From Rugamonas fusca (GTDB lineage: Bacteria > Pseudomonadota > Gammaproteobacteria > Burkholderiales > Burkholderiaceae_D), in contig NZ_JACEZS010000014.1 in assembly GCF_014042365.1 (NCBI RefSeq), positions 62,001-126,000 of the forward strand: a stretch of 64,000 nucleotides of DNA, in the 5' to 3' direction. The stretch's first letter is position 1; each line of letters begins with the position of its first letter. A program made the translations under genes and the position numbers. Positions 18,033-25,901 of this stretch are shown here, piece after piece. Below the pieces are notes generated by a model, which did not search any database, was not told where the DNA came from, and was given only the letters and a program-made list of their open reading frames with translations.

Positions 18033-19058
18033 ATGCGATCCCCCCCTCCAAACGACTTTCATCCCGCGCTGGTGCGGGCCCGCGCGCTGACCGGTTTCCC
18101 CCAGCTGGTGGCCGACGCGGGCGGCGACCTGGCGGCCCTGCTGGATGCCGCCGGCATCGCGCCGCGTTTGCTGGAAACGCCCGACGCGGCGCTGCCCCTG
18201 GACCAGGTGGCGCGCCTGCTGGAGCACGCGGCGCGCGTGCTGGCCATGCCGGACCTGGGGCGCCGGCTGGCCCGCCGGCAGGACATATCCGTGCTGGGCG
18301 CGGTGGCGCTGGTGATGGGCAATGCGCCCACGGTGGGCGAAGCCTTGCTGGCCCTGCAGCGCGATTTCGCCTATCACTCGCCCGGCGCCCACCTGGAACT
18401 GGACCACGGCCCCGGCGCCGGCCAGGTGACGCTGCGCTACGACTTGCGGCTGGGCGCGGGCGTGCCGCGCCGTCACATGCTGGAACTGGGTTATGGCATC
18501 GGCATCGGCTTCCTGCGGCTGGTCGCGCCCGGCGACTGGGGCGCGTGGGAGCTGCACTTTCGCCACGCGGTCGGGCCCGACGCCGAAGCCTGCCAGCGCT
18601 TCTTCGGCGCGCCGGTGCGCTTCGGCCAGCCCTGCGACGCGGCCATCATCCCCGCCGCCGTCCTGGCGCACCGCATCGCCTCGGACCAGGGCGCGTTGCG
18701 GCAGGCGGCGGAACGGGCCGTGCGCTACGCCATCCGCAACCATCCGCTCGACATCGGCGCCCAGGTGCGGCTGCTGGCGGCCGCGCAGCTGCCGTCCGGC
18801 CAGCTGTCGCGCGCCATCATCGCCAGCCAGCTCGGGTTGCACGAGAAGACGCTGGCGCGCCGGCTCGGGCAGCAGGGGTTGGTGTTCCAGCAGATTGTCG
18901 ACCAGTTGCGCCAGGAACGCGCCATGGCCTATCTGGAGGAGGCGGCGCTGCCGCTGACGGAAGTGGCGGCGCTGCTCGGCTACACGGAGCAGGCCTCGTT
19001 CATCCGGGCCTGCCGGCGCTGGTTCGGCAAGACGCCGAAGGCGCTGCGGCTGGTTTAA
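18033..19058 (+). CDS. AraC-family transcriptional regulator
   Basis: This 341-residue regulator has an N-terminal sensing domain of the OruR type (about residues 15-205) and a C-terminal AraC domain at about 240-338. The second helix-turn-helix reads LTEVAALLGYTEQASFIRACRRWFGKTP. The ATG at 18033 is preceded by TAAGGA. It is divergent from the saccharopine-dehydrogenase-like operon and converges with the next AraC gene, overlapping it by 4 bases at the 3' ends. The ligand is unknown but is probably an intermediate of this locus. Confidence 0.88.
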   Translation: MRSPPPNDFHPALVRARALTGFPQLVADAGGDLAALLDAAGIAPRLLETPDAALPLDQVARLLEHAARVLAMPDLGRRLARRQDISVLGAVALVMGNAPTVGEALLALQRDFAYHSPGAHLELDHGPGAGQVTLRYDLRLGAGVPRRHMLELGYGIGIGFLRLVAPGDWGAWELHFRHAVGPDAEACQRFFGAPVRFGQPCDAAIIPAAVLAHRIASDQGALRQAAERAVRYAIRNHPLDIGAQVRLLAAAQLPSGQLSRAIIASQLGLHEKTLARRLGQQGLVFQQIVDQLRQERAMAYLEEAALPLTEVAALLGYTEQASFIRACRRWFGKTPKALRLV

Positions 19059-20086
19059 GCGGCGTCGCCGCCGCCTTGGCCGGCCCGGTAGCTGCCGGGC
19101 GAGACGCCGTTGACCTTGCGGAACGAGCGGCTGAAATTGGCCACGTCCGTATAGCCGAGGCGATAGGCGATCTGCGAGATGCTGGACTTGCCCCCCGCGA
19201 GCAGCTCGCACGCGCGCTCGTTGCGGATCTGGACCGCCAGCGTGCGGAAGTTCACGCCCTGACGCGCCAGGTGGCGGTCCAGCGTGCGGGTCGACACATT
19301 GAGCACGGCCGCCAGCTCGTCCAGTTTCGGCTGGCTGTCCTCGGCCCCGCGCAGCATCATCTCCACCCAGTCGCGCCAGTTCCCGTGCACCGTGAATTCA
19401 TCCATCATCTGCTTGCAGCGTTCCTCGGCCTGGCGCAGTGCGCGCAGGTCGGCCATGGGCAGCGGCTGGTCCAGCAGGCAGGCATCGAATACGAGGCGGA
19501 TGCCGCGCTGGCCGCCGTCGCCGAAGTGCACGCGCACGCCGCGCAGCTCGCGGTAGCGCGCCAGGTAGGGCGGGGCGGGGGCGGACAGGAAGATGTCGTA
19601 CACGGGCTGCCGGCCCTGGGTGAGCACCGCGAACTGGCCGTGGCATGACACGGTGATCATGTCCGTGTAGAAGGCGAATACATCGGGCGGCAGGTTGGCC
19701 ACGGGCTGGAACAGCACTTCGGCCGACGTGGCGTGGCGGATGTAGCGCATGGTGAACAGCGGCACCATCAGGCGGTAGTAGCGCGCGGCCAGGCGCAGCA
19801 GGTGGTCGATGGTGGGCGCGCTGAGGAAGGCGTAGCCCAGCACGTCGTGCGAATTGAGCTTGATCAGGCGGCCCAGTTCGAAACCGAGGTCCTGGCGGCC
19901 CGACAGGCGCGCCGCTTCCGTCAGCAGGGCACGCACCTGGGGCAGCGTGAGGCGCGCATGGCGGTCGTTCAGCGTGCGGATCTGGGCCGCGCTCAACACG
20001 TCGCGGCATGGCATGCCTTGCGACTCCAGGTGGTCGAGCAATTGCGTGAAATAACGCGCGGGGATGGACAGTTCATTCGGCTTCAT
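19055..20086 (-). CDS. AraC-family transcriptional regulator controlling the DUF1302/DUF1329 pair
   Basis: This 343-residue regulator has an N-terminal OruR-like domain and a C-terminal double helix-turn-helix (KLDELAAVLNVSTRTLDRHLARQG, then ISQIAYRLGYTDVANFSRSFRKVNGVSP). It is transcribed away from the DUF1302 gene. The 282-base gap between them carries two pairs of 21-base-phased direct repeats, so it is the likely activator of the DUF1302/DUF1329 genes and perhaps of itself. It is the third AraC gene of the locus, but only distantly similar to the other two. Confidence 0.88.
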   Translation of the reverse strand: MKPNELSIPARYFTQLLDHLESQGMPCRDVLSAAQIRTLNDRHARLTLPQVRALLTEAARLSGRQDLGFELGRLIKLNSHDVLGYAFLSAPTIDHLLRLAARYYRLMVPLFTMRYIRHATSAEVLFQPVANLPPDVFAFYTDMITVSCHGQFAVLTQGRQPVYDIFLSAPAPPYLARYRELRGVRVHFGDGGQRGIRLVFDACLLDQPLPMADLRALRQAEERCKQMMDEFTVHGNWRDWVEMMLRGAEDSQPKLDELAAVLNVSTRTLDRHLARQGVNFRTLAVQIRNERACELLAGGKSSISQIAYRLGYTDVANFSRSFRKVNGVSPGSYRAGQGGGDAA

Positions 20087-20135
20087 GACGTGGGAAATTG
20101 TAGCAGCGCCGCTTTCATTCTACTTCCGGGCTGGC

Positions 20136-20268
20136 GGGAAATGACCATCGCATGACGGGAAATAACCATCGGCGTATGGCCGCCGCCACAACGCGCAGCC
20201 CGGCCCCGCTGCCGCAGTGCGCCCGCGCTGGCCGGAAATGACCAACACTAGTCGGCAAATGACCAAGC
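20136..20268. promoter_or_regulatory. Two pairs of AraC-type direct repeats
   Basis: The 9-mer AAATGACCA occurs at 20139, 20236 and 20257, and AAATAACCA at 20160. Within each pair the starts are exactly 21 bases apart, two DNA turns, as in AraC half-sites. The flanks are also conserved (GGGAAATGACCATC in the first pair). The right pair ends 6 bases before a candidate -35 element; the left pair is nearer the divergent regulator gene. Confidence 0.75.
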
Positions 20269-20270
20269 CT

Positions 20271-20298
20271 TTGCGCCGCCGCCGCTCCACAATATTTA
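20271..20298 (+). promoter_or_regulatory. Putative activator-dependent promoter of the DUF1302 gene
   Basis: TTGCGC (20271-20276) and TATTTA (20293-20298) are 16 bases apart and lie directly downstream of the second repeat pair. The weak -35 beside the repeats fits AraC-dependent activation. The start codon is 70 bases further on. Confidence 0.45.
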
Positions 20299-20368
20299 AC
20301 GGGACCAGCGCCACCAAGGCCGCCCGCAACCATCGCGTTGATAAAAAATACAAAGGAGATAGCAAAGC

Positions 20369-22213
20369 ATGACTTACCCGAACCTGCGGCTGCGGCCCGC
20401 GCGGCATGCGCTCGCCCTGGCGGCCGCCTTGTGCGCGGCGGCCAGCGCCGGCGCCGGCGAAATCGATACCGGCAATGCCGACCTGTCGATCCGCTTCGAT
20501 AACACCGTCAAGTACAACTACGCACGCCGCGTCGTGTCGCAGAACGCGGACATCCTGCGTTCGCCCAATTACGACGATGGCGACCGCAATTTCGACAAGG
20601 GCACGGTGGGCAACCGCCTGGACCTGCTGTCCGAATTCGACGTCGTATGGCAAAAACGGATGGGCATGCGCGTGAGCGCGGCGGCCTGGTACGACGCCGC
20701 CTATGACAAGCTCGATAACGCCAGCGTGGCCACTTCCAACCATATCGAGAACGGCAAGCCGGCGCTGGGCCTGTCGGACTACGCGCGCCGCTATCACAAG
20801 GGCTTGTCGGGCGAAGTGCTGGACGCGTTCGTGTTCAGCAGCTTCGAGGTGGGCGACATGCCGGCCAACGTCAAGCTGGGCAAGCACACCCTGTATTGGG
20901 GCGAGAGCCTGCTGTCGCCGATCCACGGCGTGAACTACGGCCAGAACGCGATCGACCTGATCAAGGGCCTGTCGGTGCCGGGCACGGAAGCGAAGGAATT
21001 GTTCCTGCCGCGCGAATCGCTGTCGGCGCAACTGTCGCCTGGCACCGAACTGGCGCTGGCGGCCCAGTACTTCTTCAAGTGGCGCCCGGCGCGCCTGCCC
21101 GAAGCGGGTTCCTACCTGGGCTTCTACGACTACGGCTTCCAGGGCGGCGAATCGCTCAACCTGGGTCCCCTGGGCACGGCCTTGCGGGCCAAGGACAGCG
21201 AGGCGCAGCAGCGTGGCGACTTCGGCCTGTCCGCCCGCTGGAGCCCGGACTGGGTGGACGGCACGCTGGGCATGTACTACCGCCAGACCTCGGATCTGCT
21301 GCCGCAGGCGAACCTGCGCCTGGCCGCCCTGCCCACGGCCATGCTGGGCGGGGCCGGCGGCGCCGCCATGGGCGCGGCCGTGTGCCAGGGCGCCATCCCC
21401 GGCGCGGCCGTGGTCGGACCGTACTGCCTGCTGTATCCGGCCGCGCTGGGGCAGACCAGCCGCTATCAGCTCGAATATGGCGACCATATCGACATGCTGG
21501 GCTTGTCGCTGTCGAAGAACGTGGCCGGCATGTCGCTGGGCGCGGACTTGAACTACCGCCACAACATGCCGCTCAACAGCAGCCTGGCCGTGCTGATGCC
21601 GGCCGGGACGGCCGCCCCCGTGATGGCGGGCCTGAACGGCACCCTGGCCGCGATGGGCGGCGCCATGGTGGCCAAGGCGGCCGACGTGCCCGGCGTGGGC
21701 GGCGTCAGCGGGGCGCGCGGCAACACCTGGCATGGCGTGCTCAATCTGCTCGGCACCACGGCCAAGTCGGCGCTGTACGACGCTTCCACCTGGCTGGTGG
21801 AATTGCAGTGGAACCGCTGGGACAAGGTGACCCAGGGCGAGGAACTGTTCAAGGGGCGCGCCGGCTATAACGGTGTTGACCGCGTCACCAGGGACTTCGT
21901 CGGCCTGGCCATCAACTACACCCCGACCTGGTTCCAGGTGCTGCCCGGCGTCGACCTGTCGGCCCCGATCGCCTACACGCGCGGCCTGTCGGGCACGTCG
22001 GCCGTCAACTCGGGCGGCAACAAGGATGCCGGCAATTACTCGCTGGGCCTGTCGTTCGATATCCAGCAAAAGTACAAGGTGGACGTGCGCTATGTCGATT
22101 TCTTTGGCCCGTACGCGACTGACGCCAGCGGCGCCATCACCAGCAACGCGGGCGTGACGGCGGTGCTGAAAGACCGCGGCTTCGTGGCCGTGACCCTGAA
22201 AACCACCTTCTGA
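20369..22213 (+). CDS. DUF1302 family protein, probable outer-membrane beta-barrel
   Basis: This 614-residue exported protein has a signal peptide of about 30 residues (ALALAAALCAAASAGAG). It then has the alternating-strand texture of an outer-membrane channel. Family marks include YTVKYNYARR-like N-terminal strands, NYDDGDRNFDKG, LGKHTLYWGESL and a final Phe (AVTLKTTF). DUF1302 proteins always accompany DUF1329 proteins and are linked with uptake or export of hydrophobic compounds such as steroids, though their function is not settled. AAAGGAGATAGC precedes the ATG. The DUF1329 gene follows after 13 bases. Confidence 0.9.
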   Translation: MTYPNLRLRPARHALALAAALCAAASAGAGEIDTGNADLSIRFDNTVKYNYARRVVSQNADILRSPNYDDGDRNFDKGTVGNRLDLLSEFDVVWQKRMGMRVSAAAWYDAAYDKLDNASVATSNHIENGKPALGLSDYARRYHKGLSGEVLDAFVFSSFEVGDMPANVKLGKHTLYWGESLLSPIHGVNYGQNAIDLIKGLSVPGTEAKELFLPRESLSAQLSPGTELALAAQYFFKWRPARLPEAGSYLGFYDYGFQGGESLNLGPLGTALRAKDSEAQQRGDFGLSARWSPDWVDGTLGMYYRQTSDLLPQANLRLAALPTAMLGGAGGAAMGAAVCQGAIPGAAVVGPYCLLYPAALGQTSRYQLEYGDHIDMLGLSLSKNVAGMSLGADLNYRHNMPLNSSLAVLMPAGTAAPVMAGLNGTLAAMGGAMVAKAADVPGVGGVSGARGNTWHGVLNLLGTTAKSALYDASTWLVELQWNRWDKVTQGEELFKGRAGYNGVDRVTRDFVGLAINYTPTWFQVLPGVDLSAPIAYTRGLSGTSAVNSGGNKDAGNYSLGLSFDIQQKYKVDVRYVDFFGPYATDASGAITSNAGVTAVLKDRGFVAVTLKTTF

Positions 22214-22226
22214 CGCGAGGAAGATC

Positions 22227-23579
22227 ATGCAGTTAAAGACCACCATCATCGCGGCCGCGCTGGCCGCGGCCTTGCCGGCCTGGGCCAACGTGTCGCAGGA
22301 CGAAGCCCGGCAACTGGGCGCCACGCTGACGGCCGTGGGCGCCGAGAAGGCCGGCAACAAGGACGGCACCATCCCCGACTACACGGGCGGCCTGACCAAC
22401 GGGCCGGCCGTGGCCAAGGGCAGCGGCATGCGGCCCGACCCGTACGCGGCCGACAAGCCGCGCCTGGTCATCACGGGCAAGAACCTGCAGGGCCAGGAAG
22501 ACAAGCTGACCATGGGCACGCGCGAACTGCTCAAGCGTTTCCCCAGCTTCCGGGTGGACGTGTACCCGACCCGGCGCAGCGTGGCGTTCCCCAAATTCGT
22601 GCAGGATAACGCGGCCAAAAACGCGCTCAACGCCAAGGCCGTCGAAGGCGGCCTGGGGGTGGAGGGCGCCGTCGGCAGCGTGCCGTTCCCGATTCCCAAG
22701 TCCGGCTACGAGGCGATGTGGAACCACCTGCTGGCCTACAAGGGCCGTTCCATCTACTTCAAGTACGATTCCTGGAACGTGGATGCCTCCGGCACGCCGG
22801 CCCTGGCCACCACGGGCGAGATCTGGGAAGAGTTCCCGCTGGCCGACGCCAAGCGCACCGAGGCGGCCAGGCCGAACGACGTGTTCTTCCGCACCAAGCT
22901 CAATTACACGGCGCCAGCCCGCCGTGCGGGCGAGGGTGTGATGGCATTCGACGCCATCAACCCGCTGGCGCAGCCGCGCAAGGTGTGGCAGTACCTGCCG
23001 GGCCAGCGCCGCGTGAAGCTGGCGCCGGACGTGGCCTACGACACGCCCAACCCGGGCAGCGCCGGCGCCTCGACTTACGACGACAGCTGGCTGTTCAACG
23101 GCGCCATGGACCGCTTCGACTTCAAGCTGCTGGGCAAGAAGGAAATCATCGTGCCCTACAACGACTACAAGCTGGCCTACCACAAGAACGTGGCCGACGT
23201 GACCACGCCGCACCACGTCAATCCCGACCTGGTGCGCTGGGAGCTGCACCGCGTGTGGGTGGTGGAGGCCAACCTCAAGCCGGGCAAGCGCCACATCTAC
23301 GGCAAGCGGGTGTTCTACATCGACGAGGACAGCTGGGTGACGCTGGCCTCGGACGCCTACGATGCGCGTGGCCAGCTGTACCGCGCCGCGTTCACCTACC
23401 TCACCTACTCGTACGACGTGCAGGCGCCGCAGACCGATGGCCAGGTGTTCTATGACTTCGTGGCCGGCGTCTACAACGTTACGGGATTGGCCGGCCAGTC
23501 CGGCGGCATCAAGTACATCGACCCGCTCAAACCTTCGGAGTGGTCGGCCGAAGCCCTGTCGGGCGCCGGCGTGCGCTGA
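22227..23579 (+). CDS. DUF1329 family periplasmic protein (LolB/LolA-like fold)
   Basis: This 450-residue exported protein has an N-terminal signal peptide ending near ALPAWA. Family marks are IPDYTGGLTNGP, PRKVWQYLPGQRRVKLAPDVAYDTPNPGSAGASTYDDSWLFNGAMDRFDFKLLGKKE and KRVFYIDEDSW. The fold is related to lipoprotein-sorting proteins, which suggests binding of lipid-like molecules. It is the constant partner of DUF1302 proteins, and together they may move the hydrophobic substrate of this locus across the envelope. Transcription ends at the terminator just downstream. Confidence 0.9.
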   Translation: MQLKTTIIAAALAAALPAWANVSQDEARQLGATLTAVGAEKAGNKDGTIPDYTGGLTNGPAVAKGSGMRPDPYAADKPRLVITGKNLQGQEDKLTMGTRELLKRFPSFRVDVYPTRRSVAFPKFVQDNAAKNALNAKAVEGGLGVEGAVGSVPFPIPKSGYEAMWNHLLAYKGRSIYFKYDSWNVDASGTPALATTGEIWEEFPLADAKRTEAARPNDVFFRTKLNYTAPARRAGEGVMAFDAINPLAQPRKVWQYLPGQRRVKLAPDVAYDTPNPGSAGASTYDDSWLFNGAMDRFDFKLLGKKEIIVPYNDYKLAYHKNVADVTTPHHVNPDLVRWELHRVWVVEANLKPGKRHIYGKRVFYIDEDSWVTLASDAYDARGQLYRAAFTYLTYSYDVQAPQTDGQVFYDFVAGVYNVTGLAGQSGGIKYIDPLKPSEWSAEALSGAGVR

Positions 23580-23612
23580 CGGGTAGTACTGAGTTTCTCG
23601 CTGTGTCTCTTG

Positions 23613-23658
23613 GCGCCAGTCCAGCCCGCGACGCGTGGTTGGCTGGCGCGTTTTTTTT
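23613..23658 (+). terminator. Rho-independent terminator after the DUF1329 gene
   Basis: GCGCCAG (23613-23619) pairs with CTGGCGC (23643-23649), and the inner CCAGCC pairs with GGTTGG. A run of eight T follows (23651-23658). It closes the DUF1302/DUF1329 operon between convergent genes. Confidence 0.88.
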
Positions 23659-23698
23659 CACACGGGAGGCGTGATGGCACCAGTGCTCCGCGCGCGTC

Positions 23699-24250
23699 TC
23701 AAGTGGCGCCGCGCGGCATGTCGCCGCGCCCGGCGTGCGCCGCCAGCGCCTGGCCGGCTGGCGCCAGCACTTTCTGCCAGTAGCCAACGTCGACCCAACG
23801 CCCGAATTTGAAACCGACTTCGCGGAACTGTGCCACCTTCTCGTATCCCATCTTCTCGTGCAGCGCCACGCTGGCGGCATTGGGCAGGGCGATGCCGCCG
23901 ATGACCAGGTGGCAGCCCTGCGCGCGCAAGCGCTCCAGCAATGCCGTGTACAACATCGTGCCCAGGCCCTGGCCAGCGGCCTGCGGCGCCAGGTAGACGG
24001 AACTCTCCACGGAGAAGCGGTAAGCGTGGCGCACGCGCCATTTGGTCGCGTAGGCATAGCCCAGCACCACGCCGCCATCCTCGATCACCAGCCAGGGCAG
24101 GCCCGCCTCTTGCACCTCGCCGATACGGCGCGCCATGTCGGCATCCGTCACCGGCTGCTCCTCGAACGAGATGGTGGTGTCGGCGATGTAAGGGTTGTAG
24201 ATGGCGGTAATGGCCCTGCTGTCGTTGGTGATGGCGTCGCGTATGTGCAT
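23699..24250 (-). CDS. arsN: GNAT acetyltransferase, arsinothricin/phosphinothricin type
   Basis: This 183-residue cytoplasmic N-acetyltransferase belongs to the phosphinothricin acetyltransferase group. Marks are IYNPYIADTTISFEEQPV at the N-terminus, the acetyl-CoA loop AAGQGLGTMLYTAL, and the C-terminal GRWVDVGYWQKVL. In arsenic operons this group (ArsN1) acetylates arsinothricin, an organoarsenical glutamate analogue. The position as last gene after arsR, arsC and the aquaporin supports that reading. Start 24250 is the ATG that gives the family N-terminus MHIRDAI. Activity on phosphinothricin is also possible. Confidence 0.78.
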   Translation of the reverse strand: MHIRDAITNDSRAITAIYNPYIADTTISFEEQPVTDADMARRIGEVQEAGLPWLVIEDGGVVLGYAYATKWRVRHAYRFSVESSVYLAPQAAGQGLGTMLYTALLERLRAQGCHLVIGGIALPNAASVALHEKMGYEKVAQFREVGFKFGRWVDVGYWQKVLAPAGQALAAHAGRGDMPRGAT

Positions 24251-24263
24251 ATTGGTTCCGAAG

Positions 24264-24935
24264 TTATTTGCCCGATGATACCGGCGTCCGGTACAGCCAG
24301 CCAAACAGCGCCGTGGCCGCCGCCGCGCCGGCCAGTTGGGCGAGGATGAAGCCGGGCGTGTCGGCCGGGCGGATGCCGGCGAAAGTGCTGGTGGCGGCGC
24401 GCGCCAGCGTCACGGCCGGATTGGCGAACGAGGTCGAAGCCGTGAACCAGTAGGCGGAGGTGATGTAGGCCGCGACCGCGAACGGCGTCATGGCGGGGCG
24501 CGCGCGCGAACAGCCCATGATGACGGCGATCAGGCCGAACGTGGCCACGCATTCGCTCCACCACTGGCTGGCGCCGGTGCGCACGTGTTCCGAGGCGGAG
24601 AACAGCGCCTCGCCGAACATGCCATGTGCGGCCGCCACGCCGGCGAAGGCGCCCGCCACCTGCACCAGGATGTAGGGCGCCACCTCGCGTCCCGGCAACT
24701 TGCCTTGCCACGCTTCCGACAGCGTGACGGCCGGGTTGAAGTGGGCGCCCGAGACGGCCCCGAACATCAGGATCAGCGCCACCAGGCCGGCGCCGGTGGC
24801 GAGCGCGTTGGCCAGCAGCGCGATGGCGACATTGCCGCCAGCCAGCCGCTCGGCCATGATGCCCGAGCCCACCACCACCGCCAGCAGCATGGCCGTGCCC
24901 AATGCCTCCGCGGCCAGCCTGCGCGCCAGCGTCAT
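24264..24935 (-). CDS. aqpS: Arsenic-operon aquaporin (AqpS-like MIP channel)
   Basis: This 223-residue inner-membrane channel has six hydrophobic helices and both MIP pore loops: HFNPAVT (NPA at 67-69) and FANPAVTLAR (NPA at 172-174). The residue after the second NPA is Val, where most aquaporins have the selectivity-filter Arg; this gives a wider pore and is what I recall for arsenic-linked channels. In such operons the channel lets arsenite made by ArsC, or methylated arsenicals, flow out down the gradient. Its start overlaps the arsC stop by four bases (ATGA). Confidence 0.85.
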   Translation of the reverse strand: MTLARRLAAEALGTAMLLAVVVGSGIMAERLAGGNVAIALLANALATGAGLVALILMFGAVSGAHFNPAVTLSEAWQGKLPGREVAPYILVQVAGAFAGVAAAHGMFGEALFSASEHVRTGASQWWSECVATFGLIAVIMGCSRARPAMTPFAVAAYITSAYWFTASTSFANPAVTLARAATSTFAGIRPADTPGFILAQLAGAAAATALFGWLYRTPVSSGK

Positions 24936-25411
24936 GGTTGCACCTGGCCGATGCGGTCCAGTTCCGCTTTCAGGCGCGCCGGTTGCGACTGCAATTGATC
25001 CAGCGGCAGCGCCAGGAACGCTTCGATGCGTGCCCGCAGCGTGCGGTAAGCGCGCAGGAAGGCCGCGTCGATTTCTTCATCCGTGCCGCTCGCGTGGGCC
25101 GGATCATCCACGCCCCAGTGCGCGCGGATCGCCGGCGCCAGGTAGGCCGGGCAGGTTTCGCCGGCGGCGCTGCCGCACACGGTGATGACGATATCGGGCG
25201 TGACCGGGAGCTGGTCCCACGACTTGCTGTAACAGCCTTCGGTGGCGATGCCTTCGCGTTGCAGCAGCGCGAGCGAACGCGGGTGGACATAGCCGGCCGG
25301 CTTGCTGCCGGCGCTGATGGCGCGCCAGCCCGGCGGCGCCAGGTGGTTGAACGTGGCTTCGGCCAGGATGGAGCGGCACGAGTTGCCGGTGCAAAGAATC
25401 AGGACATGCAT
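24932..25411 (-). CDS. arsC: Arsenate reductase, low-molecular-weight phosphatase family
   Basis: This 159-residue cytoplasmic enzyme would reduce arsenate to arsenite. The P-loop CTGNSCR gives CX5R with C7 and R13. The second conserved region, VITVCGSAAGETCPAYLA, holds the Cys residues used to relay the disulfide. This is the LMW-PTP type ArsC, unrelated to the E. coli glutaredoxin-type enzyme. It is preceded by arsR (28 bases) and overlaps aqpS. The start at 25411 is the ATG directly before HVLILCTGNSC. Confidence 0.9.
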   Translation of the reverse strand: MHVLILCTGNSCRSILAEATFNHLAPPGWRAISAGSKPAGYVHPRSLALLQREGIATEGCYSKSWDQLPVTPDIVITVCGSAAGETCPAYLAPAIRAHWGVDDPAHASGTDEEIDAAFLRAYRTLRARIEAFLALPLDQLQSQPARLKAELDRIGQVQP

Positions 25412-25439
25412 CGTAAGGTTCCGGTGGTGAGTGAGGAGA

Positions 25440-25760
25440 TCAGCCGCGGCCCGCCGTGGCGGGCACGCCGCAAGGGGCGCCACCGCAGCAGTTATCGGTG
25501 AGGAAGGCCAGCACGCCATTCAAGGTGTCGACGTTGGCGTGGTAGATGACGTAGCGTCCCTCCTGCCGCGATCCGATCAGGCCCGCATGGGTCAGCTCTT
25601 TCAGATGAAACGACAGCGACGAAGGCGACACGTCGAGCTGCACGCCGATCTTGCTGGCCGCCAGCCCGTTGGGGCCCGCTTGCACCAGCAGGCGGAACGT
25701 GGCCAGCCGGGTTTCCTGCGCCAGCGCGTCCAGCGCGGTGATGACTTGTCTGGTTTCCAT
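25440..25760 (-). CDS. arsR: ArsR-family arsenite-responsive repressor
   Basis: This 106-residue winged-helix repressor of the SmtB/ArsR family has its recognition helix at VSPSSLSFHLKELTHAGLI. The As(III)-binding Cys residues are not in that helix but near the C-terminus, at C91, C92 and C97 (NCCGGAPC). This is the arrangement known from Acidithiobacillus-type ArsR. It is the first gene of the arsRC-aqpS-arsN operon and probably binds the palindrome 33 bases upstream. Confidence 0.92.
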   Translation of the reverse strand: METRQVITALDALAQETRLATFRLLVQAGPNGLAASKIGVQLDVSPSSLSFHLKELTHAGLIGSRQEGRYVIYHANVDTLNGVLAFLTDNCCGGAPCGVPATAGRG

Positions 25761-25787
25761 GATGATGGCTTGTTAGGGTTTTTTGTA

Positions 25788-25822
25788 ATAATACGATATT
25801 TCAAGAAATATTGAAATATCGT
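25788..25822 (-). promoter_or_regulatory. ArsR operator and promoter
   Basis: A perfect 12-base inverted repeat, ACGATATTTCAA (25793-25804) and TTGAAATATCGT (25811-25822), with a 6-base spacer, lies upstream of arsR. On the minus strand a -10 TATTAT (25793-25788) overlaps its edge, with a weak TTTCAA -35 inside it 17 bases upstream. Repressor binding would block this promoter. Confidence 0.8.
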
Positions 25823-25901
25823 GGCCGTGGCGCGCGCATCCGTGGCCGCTATCGGGAGTAAAATCGCGGTTCCGATCGCGCCAGCCGGCCAAGGGAGGCA
25901 T

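Noticed and set aside
20120..22372. A 750-codon open frame on the minus strand opposite the DUF1302 gene
   Set aside because: It mirrors the DUF1302 gene, is made of low-complexity Arg/Gln/His/Gly text, runs across the AraC repeat region and shows no family motif. High G+C antisense frames are common here.
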